From a virus: a stretch of DNA of 34,729 bases. The DNA lies in the IMG/VR virus record IMGVR_UViG_3300031576_000204, positions 1 to 34,729 of that record; one strand, given 5' to 3'. Of the stretch, positions 5,679 through 12,632 are shown piece by piece. Numbering within the stretch: the first letter of the stretch is position 1; each line of letters starts with the position of its first letter. A program made the position numbers and the translations under genes. The notes below the pieces were generated by a model that saw only the letters and a list, made by a program, of their open reading frames with translations, had not been told where the DNA came from and ran no database searches.

Positions 5679-7209
5679 AATTTACGGCAGTCCGGGAACA
5701 GGCAAGACGACATATTTGCTTAACCAGTTGGAGATGCTTCTAGCATCGGGATACAGCCTTGACGAAATATGTTTTATATCATTCACAAAAGCGGCGGTGC
5801 GTGAAACTAAGCAACGTATGCTGGATAAAGGCTATGATGAAAACCGATTGCATGGATTTAAAACATTACATGCGCTTTGTTATCGTTTATTGAATTTATC
5901 CGACGATAATGTCTTAAACGCGGCTAAATACAAATCATTTGCGAAAGAGTGCGGTATTCCAGTGGCAATTGCGGACTCTGCCGATATGGAAGAAAATCCC
6001 CTGACTTTTACGTCCACGTCTTACACAAACGAATTAATGCAGTTCATAAGCGTAAATGATTATATGCGCAATGCCTGCATTGATACTATTCCGATGATTC
6101 ACAACATGGACTTGTCGAAATTCATATATTTACGTGAAAAACTCGCCGCCTATCGTGCGGTAAACAACTATTTTGACTTCACTTCATTCATTGAGCAAGC
6201 GATATCGCGTAAAATCAAGTTGCCGTACAAGATCATTATGATAGATGAAGTGCAAGACTTGACGAAATTGCAAATACGTCTGATTGATATGTGGATCGCG
6301 CAGGACAATGTTGACGCATGTTGGTTATGCGGCGATGACGCGCAAGCTATATACACTTTTGCCGGCGCAGATGCGCGTCTTTTTCTTGACCATGAAGGCA
6401 ATGATATCTGTTTAGTTGATTCATGGCGTTTGCCGCAAAGAGTGTTAAATTACAGCCGTGGCATATTTGATAAAATCAAAGTGCGTAAGGACCGTGAGCT
6501 ATTATCTAAAAACAATGAAAACGGCATAGTAAATTATATGAATAGCTTAGACGGCGCTCAGCTTAAAAATAAAAACGTTTTTATTCTGCATCGGCATAGG
6601 TTTGGATGCCAAGCCATAGCCGCGCAATTGCAATCAGCGGGTATTGCATTCACAAATAAACGCGGTTATTCGCCATTTGAATGCAATGAATATAATGCAT
6701 ATAAAGCGATACACCAATACCGGCAAGATAAAGCATTTACAATACTTGGCCTGCAAGCTATTTTAAAATTAACGGCTGTAAATGTGAAGTATATGAAACG
6801 CGGCTTGAAAAACATGATGATGAAAGTGCCGTTTTGTTTGGATATGTATGACGCCGACAAGCTGCTGTCGATTGGATTCACGCCGGAGTTTATCACCGGC
6901 CTTGCGTTAAATCCGTTAGACGTTATGAATAAAGCGGCAATAGATCGATGGATATACTTTGAAAAAGTGTCACAAATGAATGATATTATGGTAAAACCTC
7001 AAATCGCCGTTTCGACAATTCATGGCGTAAAAGGCAACGAAGCTGATTACGTAATATTATTTGATGAAATATCCCACAATACGCAATTATCAATGTATGC
7101 CGATTCGGATCAGGAGCATAGAGTTTTTTATGTCGGCGCAACCCGGGCAAAGAAAGAATTGCATATCGTGCGCACATTCTCGGAATTTACTTATCCATTA
7201 TCAATATAA
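5662..7209 (+). CDS. UvrD/Rep-like SF1 helicase
   Basis: 515 residues. Motifs in order: Walker A GSPGTGKTT (9-17), Ia ISFTKAAVRETKQRM (39-53), TLHALCYRLL (68-77), II MIDEVQDLT (193-201), III GDDAQAIYTFAGA (224-236), IV VDSWRLPQRV (252-261), V STIHGVKGNEAD (451-462), VI RVFYVGATRAKKEL (487-500). This is a complete ATP-driven 3'-5' translocase of superfamily 1, shorter than chromosomal UvrD and close in size to phage recombination/replication helicases. It overlaps the primase gene and is probably its unwinding partner. A new promoter follows its stop after three bases. Confidence 0.9.
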   Translation: MTKVIKIYGSPGTGKTTYLLNQLEMLLASGYSLDEICFISFTKAAVRETKQRMLDKGYDENRLHGFKTLHALCYRLLNLSDDNVLNAAKYKSFAKECGIPVAIADSADMEENPLTFTSTSYTNELMQFISVNDYMRNACIDTIPMIHNMDLSKFIYLREKLAAYRAVNNYFDFTSFIEQAISRKIKLPYKIIMIDEVQDLTKLQIRLIDMWIAQDNVDACWLCGDDAQAIYTFAGADARLFLDHEGNDICLVDSWRLPQRVLNYSRGIFDKIKVRKDRELLSKNNENGIVNYMNSLDGAQLKNKNVFILHRHRFGCQAIAAQLQSAGIAFTNKRGYSPFECNEYNAYKAIHQYRQDKAFTILGLQAILKLTAVNVKYMKRGLKNMMMKVPFCLDMYDADKLLSIGFTPEFITGLALNPLDVMNKAAIDRWIYFEKVSQMNDIMVKPQIAVSTIHGVKGNEADYVILFDEISHNTQLSMYADSDQEHRVFYVGATRAKKELHIVRTFSEFTYPLSI

Positions 7210-7212
7210 ATC

Positions 7213-7241
7213 TTGACATTAATAACAATATATGATAAACA
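7213..7241 (+). promoter_or_regulatory. Early promoter P5
   Basis: TTGACA 7213-7218, 17-base spacer ending in TGA, TAAACA 7236-7241. It is followed by GGAG and the ATG at 7268. It has no GATAATGATA palindrome. Confidence 0.5.
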
Positions 7242-7267
7242 ATACGTATTACATATAGGAGAAAAAT

Positions 7268-7432
7268 ATGAAAAGCAAAAAAGAAGAAAGTGTAAGAGTG
7301 AAGAACAATCACAAGCTTGTTGTGTTTGTGCCGCATGACCATTATCAAAAATTGCGCGCTCAACTGCTGCTGCAGGACAAAGATGTTGCGGATTGGCTGC
7401 GTGGCGCCATAGAAGAGAAAATAAACAAGTAG
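7268..7432 (+). CDS. Ribbon-helix-helix-like DNA-binding protein
   Basis: 54 residues with GGAG seven bases before the ATG. The order is: basic N-terminus (MKSKKEESVRVK), one predicted beta strand (KLVVFVP, residues 17-23), and two helices (YQKLRAQLLLQ and DVADWLRGAIEEKI). This is the Arc/CopG/ParG pattern of a dimeric ribbon-helix-helix repressor or partition protein. It has its own promoter and is followed by a hairpin, so it is a single-gene unit. As the only visible small DNA-binding regulator in the genome it is the best candidate to read the palindromes at 239, 1236 and 1652; that link is inference. Confidence 0.6.
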   Translation: MKSKKEESVRVKNNHKLVVFVPHDHYQKLRAQLLLQDKDVADWLRGAIEEKINK

Positions 7433-7455
7433 CATACACGTATTGTTTTACACAT

Positions 7456-7499
7456 ACATTGCCGCAAGATAGTCTGCTTACGGCAATGTGTGCATTTTA
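7456..7499 (+). terminator. Hairpin after the ribbon-helix-helix gene
   Basis: ACATTGCCG (7456-7464) pairs perfectly with CGGCAATGT (7481-7489) across a 16-base loop, followed by GTGCATTTTA. The T-run is short, so termination may be partial, which would let transcripts continue into 7513. Confidence 0.5.
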
Positions 7500-7512
7500 G
7501 AAAGAGGCAACG

Positions 7513-7797
7513 ATGCCTAATAAAAACTATGTCGCCGGGCGGCGATTTGAATATAAAATATTAAACGCATACAAAAAGAAAGGTTTTACCTGAATCCGGT
7601 CCGCCGGTTCTCATGGCGCATGGGATATTATTTGTTGGGACACCTATAATATTAACTTCATTCAGGCGAAGAATTATTATCCGGGTACAAAAAAGGAATC
7701 GATTGAATTTGAAAAAGCGGCAAGAAATATTAATGGCCGGCTGCAAACATATGCGAAAATTATCACACCACTGGATTTTTTAAAGAAGGGAAAATAA
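7513..7797 (+). pseudogene. Hjc-like Holliday-junction resolvase with in-frame TGA
   Basis: Reading 7513-7797 through one TGA gives 94 codons. Codon 27 (7591-7593) is TGA. Around it the protein matches small Hjc-type PD-(D/E)XK resolvases: RFEYKILNAYKKKGFT (E13), then IRSAGSHGAWDIICW (S33, D38), then FIQAK (Q51, K53). No in-frame restart codon follows the TGA, so termination there would remove D38 and K53 and inactivate the enzyme. The frame is otherwise intact to its end, two bases before the next gene, which suggests either a very recent nonsense mutation, TGA readthrough, or a sequencing/population variant. Other genes here do stop at TGA. GAGG lies at 7504-7507, before the ATG. Confidence 0.7.
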
Positions 7798-7799
7798 AT

Positions 7800-8009
7800 A
7801 TGAGTAAAGAGACCGTTGCAAAAAAGATTTATGAATGCAAACAATGCGGTTTTAATCTCGATCCTCTGGATTATAGCGTAGATAATAAAATCCTGCTTGC
7901 ATTCGCAATAAATCATAAATTGCCCGATACGTATCATTGCCCGAAATGTGTCCGGCTTTGGCTGCATGTTAACGTGCCGGCAATGAGAGCAAAAGAGGCG
8001 AAAAAATGA
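7800..8009 (+). CDS. Zinc-ribbon miniprotein A
   Basis: 69 residues with two cysteine pairs, CKQC (13-16) and CPKC (48-51), spaced as in a zinc ribbon. The C-terminus is basic. The ATG lies two bases after the resolvase stop. Its TGA stop overlaps the next ATG (ATGA), so it is translationally coupled. First of a run of small cysteine-pair genes; function unknown. Confidence 0.75.
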   Translation: MSKETVAKKIYECKQCGFNLDPLDYSVDNKILLAFAINHKLPDTYHCPKCVRLWLHVNVPAMRAKEAKK

Positions 8010-8128
8010 ATTGCGAAATTTGTTTATGCGATATGCGATTAAGCGATTTATATCGCGATGAATCCGGCGTTATATTATGCCCTGAATGTTTTAATGAAAT
8101 CCATGTAAAAGGAGAAAAGTATGTTTAG
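8006..8128 (+). CDS. Zinc-ribbon miniprotein B (40 residues)
   Basis: Reads MNCEICLCDMRLSDLYRDE and onward to GEKYV. Cysteine pairs at C3/C6 (CEIC) and C25/C28 (CPEC) form a minimal zinc ribbon. It starts in an ATGA overlap with gene A and overlaps the next gene by eight bases, the tight coupling expected of a real gene despite its size. Confidence 0.65.
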   Translation: MNCEICLCDMRLSDLYRDESGVILCPECFNEIHVKGEKYV

Positions 8129-8453
8129 AAATTGCGCGGATATAATGCATAAACCGCGTTGGCAGGAAATTGTAATTTGCACAGCATGCCAAGCGCCGGT
8201 AGTTGAAAATGCAATGAAAGGTATTTATCAATCGGCAAGCGCGAAAGTAAACTATTTGCAAACACAGCTTGCAAATGTTCAAAGGCTTGTTGAAAATGGG
8301 CGTAAGTGCAGTTATTGCACAAAGTCGGATATTGATACATATTGTCAAAATTGCATTAACGATATGGCGGAGGGCAAAATTAAGATAAACTTAATCATAT
8401 CTCAGAAGGATATTGATCCTCCAGTGAAAGGAAATTTAAATGAAGTTAAGTGA
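8121..8453 (+). CDS. Zinc-ribbon protein C with helical middle
   Basis: 110 residues. CTAC near residue 20 and the pairs CSYC (63-66) and CQNC (75-78) flank a helical stretch at residues 30-58. AAAGGAGAA precedes the ATG. It stops at TGA followed directly by TAA, and overlaps the next gene by 14 bases. No catalytic motif is visible. It may bind nucleic acid or a host RNA polymerase or ribosome component, but this is only suggested by the metal-site pattern. Confidence 0.7.
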   Translation: MFRNCADIMHKPRWQEIVICTACQAPVVENAMKGIYQSASAKVNYLQTQLANVQRLVENGRKCSYCTKSDIDTYCQNCINDMAEGKIKINLIISQKDIDPPVKGNLNEVK

Positions 8454-8799
8454 TAAAGAACAAATTCGGAATTTAAAGAAAGTTGTAAAAAATTTAAAGT
8501 TAAGTTTATGGGCCCTTGAAAAGTTATATGAAATACAGCACCAAAAATTGGATTTACTCAAAGATCAAGACCATTATTATGACGATAGCGATGGTCTTCG
8601 ACAACGTATCATTGATAATTTACATAGAGAACTAGGTAATATGTCACGATTATTGGAATTGCAAGCATCTTGCTCTCAGTGTGGAATACGAGGTCAATTG
8701 TTATATTGCATTGCATGTCATGATACAGATAAAATAAAAGAAATGTGTGAGATGCGCAATACATTAAAACAAAACATTCAAAACCGAGATAAAAGTTAA
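8440..8799 (+). CDS. Coiled-coil protein D with cysteine pairs
   Basis: 119 residues. Residues 5-45 and 55-75 are strongly helical (NLKKVVKNLKLSLWALEKLY). Two cysteine pairs follow, CSQC (about 78-81) and CIAC (about 91-94), then another helix. Organisation resembles gene C (helix plus paired cysteines), so the two may be distant duplicates. AAAGGAAATTTAA precedes the ATG. Function unknown. Confidence 0.7.
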   Translation: MKLSDKEQIRNLKKVVKNLKLSLWALEKLYEIQHQKLDLLKDQDHYYDDSDGLRQRIIDNLHRELGNMSRLLELQASCSQCGIRGQLLYCIACHDTDKIKEMCEMRNTLKQNIQNRDKS

Positions 8800-8801
8800 A
8801 T

Positions 8802-9044
8802 ATGGAAAAGCGAATGTGTTGGAATTACGGATGTTACAAATGGGTAAATGAACAGCAAGGATGGTGGGAAGAAGCGCATCCGCAGGGTGTGCGTATGACT
8901 TTCTGCAGTATTGAATGTTTGAAAATACATACTGCAATGCTGGAAAAATCCTATGCAAAAATACAACCCGGCACGTTTGTACCTACACAGGAAATACAAC
9001 AGAAAGTTAATGAAGATAAAAAGAAAGGCAAGACATGGAAATAA
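8802..9044 (+). CDS. Zinc-finger-like protein E
   Basis: 80 residues. CWNYGC (6-11) and FCSIEC (34-39) look like the treble-clef pattern of small zinc-finger proteins; tryptophans lie between. The basic C-terminus (KVNEDKKKGKTWK) would suit nucleic-acid binding. No clear ribosome-binding site; the ATG follows the previous stop by two bases, so re-initiation is likely. Function unknown. Confidence 0.7.
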   Translation: MEKRMCWNYGCYKWVNEQQGWWEEAHPQGVRMTFCSIECLKIHTAMLEKSYAKIQPGTFVPTQEIQQKVNEDKKKGKTWK

Positions 9045-9253
9045 ATGCCGAGTTTATTGCGGATATGCAAAACGGTTTTTATCCCTGCGGTAAAGAATAT
9101 AAATATACGGTTCTCTTAAAGACAAAAGAGAAAATTGCAAAACGTATAATGAATTTAGCGGAAAAACATTATTGGCATCTTACACATTGCGGCCATTGCG
9201 CTAAACTGCCTGAAACAGAAAAGGGAACTAATTTAAGAAAGGTGTTAAAATGA
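9035..9253 (+). CDS. Small cysteine/histidine protein F
   Basis: 72 residues. A single pair, CGHC, within HLTHCGHC at about 49-55, with one more cysteine at 18 (YPCGKEY). It overlaps gene E by ten bases and gene G by four (ATGA). The core is helical and basic. Function unknown. Confidence 0.65.
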   Translation: MEINAEFIADMQNGFYPCGKEYKYTVLLKTKEKIAKRIMNLAEKHYWHLTHCGHCAKLPETEKGTNLRKVLK

Positions 9254-9435
9254 CAAAATGCGAAGAATGCACTTGGTATAATAAAGAGCCTTATATTTAT
9301 ACTGACTGCAATCGATGTGAACGGTATGCAAAAAACGAATTTGAACATACAGACAGTGTAGATCCTATGTCTTCCGACTGCTTTAACCCTGAATGCTTTA
9401 AGTGCAGTTGCATGCCGGAACGCGATTTAGAATAA
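9250..9435 (+). CDS. Cysteine-rich miniprotein G
   Basis: 61 residues with ten cysteines: CEEC (4-7), CNRC (20-23) and a C-terminal cluster within DCFNPECFKCSC. The pattern could hold two zinc ions. The middle and end are acidic, unlike the basic neighbours. It starts in an ATGA overlap with gene F. Function unknown. Confidence 0.7.
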   Translation: MTKCEECTWYNKEPYIYTDCNRCERYAKNEFEHTDSVDPMSSDCFNPECFKCSCMPERDLE

Positions 9436-9484
9436 AAATTTTCTAGATTAGAAGTTGTTTTTAATTTTAAAGGATAATTAAAAA

Positions 9485-9673
9485 ATGAATGAAGAATGTA
9501 AACATGAATGGATAGCAAGCAATGTGATATATTGCAGTTATCCCCCTCAATGGGATGAAATATGTAAATATTGCGGTAAAATAGAACGCAGGAGAGGAAA
9601 GCGTCATAACCTAAATGAATATTGTAAGATATATAATAAATTTCACGGCAGAAAGGAGAGAACGGGATTTTGA
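9485..9673 (+). CDS. Zinc-ribbon miniprotein H
   Basis: 62 residues. CKHEW (5-9) and CKYCG (28-32) follow the pattern CxHxW...CxxCG of small zinc ribbons seen in many phage proteins. The C-terminus is basic (RRRGKRH). AAAGGATAATTAAAAA precedes the ATG. It stops at TGA one base before the methyltransferase start at 9675. Confidence 0.7.
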   Translation: MNEECKHEWIASNVIYCSYPPQWDEICKYCGKIERRRGKRHNLNEYCKIYNKFHGRKERTGF

Positions 9674-9674
9674 A

Positions 9675-10409
9675 ATGACTATTGAATTAAACAAAATTTA
9701 TCAAGGTGATTGCTTGGAAGTGATGAAACAAATCCCCGATAAAAGTGTTAATGTGATATTGTGCGATATGCCTTACGGATTTACTACTTGCAAATGGGAT
9801 AAAATTATCGATATTAAAAGTATATGGAAAATTTATAAAAGAATCATTAAATGTAATGGCGCGATAATTCTAACCGCTTGCCAGCCATTTACAAGCAAGT
9901 TAATAATGAGCAATTTGAAAATGTTTAAATATTGTTGGGTTTGGGATAAATCTAAAACCACAGGATTTTTAAACTGTAAAAAACAACCATTGCGCAGAAC
10001 TGAAGATATAATTATTTTTTATAAAAATCAATGTGTCTTTAATCCGCAAATGGTTGAAGGTGAACCATATACAAGAATTAGATTAAATAATAAATGCGAA
10101 GTTTATGACAAATTTCAAACAAATACAACTTTTAACAACGGGCAGTATTACCCGACTAATGTAATTAATATCAATCAAAGTAATCCAATTTTTCACCCGA
10201 CAGAAAAGCCAGTTATGCTTTTTAAATATTTAATTTTAACATATTCGAATCTGGGCGATTTAATTTTAGACAATTGTATTGGCTCGGGGACAACTGCGGT
10301 TGCGGCAAAGGAATTGGGGCGCAATTTTATTGGCATAGAAATTAACCCGAAATATATTAAAATTGCAAACAGAAGATTGGCGCAGAAAGTTCTATGGGAT
10401 GCAAAATGA
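9675..10409 (+). CDS. DNA methyltransferase (N6-adenine or N4-cytosine)
   Basis: 244 residues from the ATG at 9675. A longer frame from 9615 overlaps gene H and adds 20 residues that do not fit the family. Motif IV is CDMPYG (D31-Y34), the catalytic D-x-P-Y. The AdoMet-binding motif I is C-terminal (DNCIGSGTTAVAA), preceded by HPTEKPV, so the order is that of the beta class. Length and motif spacing are typical. There is no cognate restriction enzyme, so it is probably an orphan enzyme protecting phage DNA from host restriction or marking it for regulation. The 3' end overlaps the next small gene (ATGA). Confidence 0.9.
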   Translation: MTIELNKIYQGDCLEVMKQIPDKSVNVILCDMPYGFTTCKWDKIIDIKSIWKIYKRIIKCNGAIILTACQPFTSKLIMSNLKMFKYCWVWDKSKTTGFLNCKKQPLRRTEDIIIFYKNQCVFNPQMVEGEPYTRIRLNNKCEVYDKFQTNTTFNNGQYYPTNVININQSNPIFHPTEKPVMLFKYLILTYSNLGDLILDNCIGSGTTAVAAKELGRNFIGIEINPKYIKIANRRLAQKVLWDAK

Positions 10410-10543
10410 ATCCTAAAATATTCCCATATATTTTAATTGTTTTGGACATAGGCGCGGCGATTGTTTATTTTTGGCATGGCGATATACGTAGGGGAATATA
10501 TTGGACTGCGGCGGCGGTTTTAACAGCAAGCATAACTTTTTAA
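10406..10543 (+). CDS. Small two-helix membrane protein
   Basis: 45 residues, starting in an ATGA overlap with the methyltransferase gene. Two hydrophobic segments (IFPYILIVLDIGAAIVYFW and IYWTAAAVLTASITF) are joined by a short basic loop (HGDIRRG). It could sit in the inner membrane as a hairpin. It lies in the early arm, away from the late operon, so it is less likely to be the holin. Function unknown. Confidence 0.6.
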   Translation: MNPKIFPYILIVLDIGAAIVYFWHGDIRRGIYWTAAAVLTASITF

Positions 10544-10571
10544 CAGAACGGAATTTTTAAGGAGTAGAAAT

Positions 10572-10949
10572 ATGCCTGAACTAAAAACTTGTGATATGTG
10601 CGGTGAAAAACAGATAGCAGGAAAGCTCTGCAATGAATGTCATGGTTGCATTCAATGTTGTGGATGCCCAAAAGAAATTAATTGTATGCTTTGTGGACAG
10701 AAATCAGAATACGATGAACCTACCGAATTATATTTCTGTGAAACAGACAATTGCCCCGCAAAAGGATTTAGCTTCGATAGTGATAACTACTATGATTTCC
10801 AGAACGTATTAAAAAAGGCACAGCAAGAAGCATTTGAGGCTGGATGGCATAACGCTGAAGTAAATACAAAGCAAGTAAGAACAAAAACTAAAGATATTAA
10901 TGAAATACATTTTCAAGACTGGCTGAAATCGAAGGAGACAAAACAATGA
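10572..10949 (+). CDS. Multi-cysteine zinc-ribbon protein
   Basis: 125 residues. The first 65 contain CDMC, CNEC, CIQCCGC and CMLC plus two later cysteines, enough for two or three zinc sites. The C-terminal half is charged and helical (NVLKKAQQEAFEAGWHNAE). AAGGAGTAGAAAT precedes the ATG. It continues the theme of the cysteine-pair genes at 7800-9673 after the methyltransferase. Function unknown. Confidence 0.75.
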   Translation: MPELKTCDMCGEKQIAGKLCNECHGCIQCCGCPKEINCMLCGQKSEYDEPTELYFCETDNCPAKGFSFDSDNYYDFQNVLKKAQQEAFEAGWHNAEVNTKQVRTKTKDINEIHFQDWLKSKETKQ

Positions 10950-11011
10950 ATGAGGCTGGAAAATGAATATAATCGGTGAATTAGCGAACGGAATTTTAAA
11001 GGATTAAATAT

Positions 11012-11314
11012 ATGATGTACAGACAAGGCGATGTGCTGATAGTGTCTTGTGATACTATTCCTAAAACAGCAAAAGAATTAAAGACCGCAGATGCTAAAAT
11101 ATTAGCATACAGCGAAAGTACAGGACATAAACATCAAATTGTTTCTGACAACGTTGTTGTCCTGACAGATGAGGATAGAAAATATCTGTCTTTAATTTCA
11201 GACTGTGAATTAAAACATGAAAAACATGGTGTAATTAATTTGCCAAAACGAAATTATCAAGTGATAATCCAACGGCAATATACACCAAAAGGAGTGCAAA
11301 ATGTCAGGGATTAA
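11012..11314 (+). CDS. 'RQGDVL' small conserved protein, partner of the DUF6745-like gene
   Basis: 100 residues. Conserved-looking features are YRQGDVLIV at the N-terminus, STGHKHQI in the middle, and HEKHGVINLPKRNYQV then QRQYTPKG...VRD at the end. I recall a widespread uncharacterised family with the same landmarks (RQGDVL, TGHxH, HE.H, QREYTP) that often stands beside DUF6745 genes; this is from memory. The histidines H38, H40, H70 and H73 could form a metal site, in a predicted small beta barrel. The gene overlaps the next by 14 bases, so the two are probably made together. AAGGATTAAATAT precedes the ATG. Confidence 0.75.
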   Translation: MMYRQGDVLIVSCDTIPKTAKELKTADAKILAYSESTGHKHQIVSDNVVVLTDEDRKYLSLISDCELKHEKHGVINLPKRNYQVIIQRQYTPKGVQNVRD

Positions 11315-12614
11315 AATAAATAATTTAACACAGGAACAGGAAATCTTGATAGAAAAGTACAAGCAAGATTATCTTGCTTATGGAAGATGCACTGACCGGA
11401 TTGACAAAGCATCAACGGAAAAAGCCATAAATGATATTTATGCAGAACTTGGAAAGCCTACACCATTAATAATTTACTCACAATCAATAATGGAAATGTA
11501 TTTAACTGCTAATATCGAGCGAAATCTCGAGGAAAATATCGAGCGAAATATCAGGCAAAATATCGAGGAAAATATCGAGCAAAATATCTGGCAAAATATC
11601 GAGGAACATATCAGACGAAATATCGGGCAAAATATCAAGCAAAATATCAGGGAAAATATCAGGCAAAATATCGGGCAAAATATCGAGCAAAATATCAGGC
11701 GAAATATCTGGCAAAATATCTGGCAAAATATCGAGCAAAATATCGAGGAAAATATCGGGCAAAATATCTGGCAAAATATCGGGCGAAATATCTGGCAAAA
11801 TATCGAGCAAAATATCAGGCAAAATATCTGGCGAAATATCGGGCAAAATATCGAGGAAAATATCGAGCGAAATATCTGGCGAAATATTAAGCGAAATATC
11901 GGGCAAAATGTTGAGCAAAATATCTGGCAAAATATCGAGGGAAATATCAAGCAAAATATCTGGCAAAATGTTGAGCAAACACTGTGGGGCCAACATTCAG
12001 CGCACTGGATTTGTTATTACATTATTTTCAGAGATATTTTAAAATTGAAATACAATGAAAAAGATGAAAGATTATTAAATAATTTGGATATTTTGGTAAA
12101 ATCATGTTGCTGGTGGATACCATTTGATAATATATGTATAGTGTCTGATAGACCAAGTGAATTAAAATTAGACGAACAAGGCAGATTGCACGATGAAAAA
12201 GATATGTGCATTAAATTTGTTGACGGATGGGGATTCCACGCGATTCATGGCGTGAGAGTGCCAGAATATATTGTGAAAAACCCCGAACAAATTACACCGC
12301 AAAAAATAGACGCAGAAGAGAATGTTGAGATCCGCAGGATAATGATTGAACGATATGGACTGGAGAAATATTTTAAAGATTCAAAAGCTGATAAAATTCA
12401 CACAGATGATTTTGGCACTTTGTACAAAATTGAGCAAAAAGACGATGAACCGATAATGATGGTTAAAGTTGTAAATTCAACGCCTGAAGCAGACGGACAT
12501 TACAAAGATTATTTAATTCGTGTTCCGCCTGAAATGACGACAGCGCATCAAGCTGTTGCGTGGACTTTCGGCTATGATAAAGCGGAAAATTATAAACCTG
12601 CCATAGAAACATAA
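11301..12614 (+). CDS. Tetrapeptide-repeat DUF6745-like protein, long copy
   Basis: 437 residues. Head residues 1-70 match the copy at 1703. Residues 71-226 are 39 tetrapeptides of form N-I-x-x. Residues 227-437 are a complete DUF6745-like region: WGQHSAHWICYY, SCCWWIPFDN, RPSELKLDEQGRLH, GWGFHAIHGVRVPE, then IDAEENVEIRRIMIERYG, and a final part (TLYKIEQKDDEPIMMVKVVN; AHQAVAWTFGYD) absent from the short copy. It is last in the early arm, with AAAGGAG before its ATG. The function of the family is unknown to me. The long regular repeat suggests an extended scaffold or binding surface; the conserved C-terminal part may be the active or recognition domain. Confidence 0.85.
   Translation: MSGIKINNLTQEQEILIEKYKQDYLAYGRCTDRIDKASTEKAINDIYAELGKPTPLIIYSQSIMEMYLTANIERNLEENIERNIRQNIEENIEQNIWQNIEEHIRRNIGQNIKQNIRENIRQNIGQNIEQNIRRNIWQNIWQNIEQNIEENIGQNIWQNIGRNIWQNIEQNIRQNIWRNIGQNIEENIERNIWRNIKRNIGQNVEQNIWQNIEGNIKQNIWQNVEQTLWGQHSAHWICYYIIFRDILKLKYNEKDERLLNNLDILVKSCCWWIPFDNICIVSDRPSELKLDEQGRLHDEKDMCIKFVDGWGFHAIHGVRVPEYIVKNPEQITPQKIDAEENVEIRRIMIERYGLEKYFKDSKADKIHTDDFGTLYKIEQKDDEPIMMVKVVNSTPEADGHYKDYLIRVPPEMTTAHQAVAWTFGYDKAENYKPAIET
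11511..11978 (+). repeat. 12-bp tandem repeat array, 39 units
   Basis: Same AATATC-NNG-NNA consensus as at 1904-2143, almost twice as long. Six consecutive units at 11559-11630 match six units of the short array (2060-2131) with two base differences in 72, but at a different place in the array. Confidence 0.95.
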
Positions 12615-12632
12615 AATTGAATGTGAATTAAT
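12615..12632. other. Junction of convergent early and late arms
   Basis: Only 18 bases separate the stop of the early arm (+) from the stop of the late arm (-). I see no hairpin with a T-run on either strand here, so the two long transcripts may run into each other. Confidence 0.5.

Noticed and set aside
9615-9674. Extended N-terminus of the methyltransferase
   Set aside because: The extra 20 residues overlap gene H in another frame, and the family normally begins close to the MTIELNKIYQGDC segment.
7513-10409. TGA read as tryptophan throughout the genome
   Set aside because: Several genes use TGA as the stop in tight ATGA overlaps, one has TGA followed directly by TAA, and TGG is used for tryptophan everywhere.
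10946-11008. Two tiny frames (6 and 14 codons) after the multi-cysteine gene
   Set aside because: They overlap in ATGA form but are too short and simple to support as genes; they may only aid ribosome re-initiation.
11511-11978. Tandem repeats as a CRISPR array
   Set aside because: The unit is 12 bp, contiguous, without spacers, in frame within a protein, and there are no cas1 or cas2 genes.
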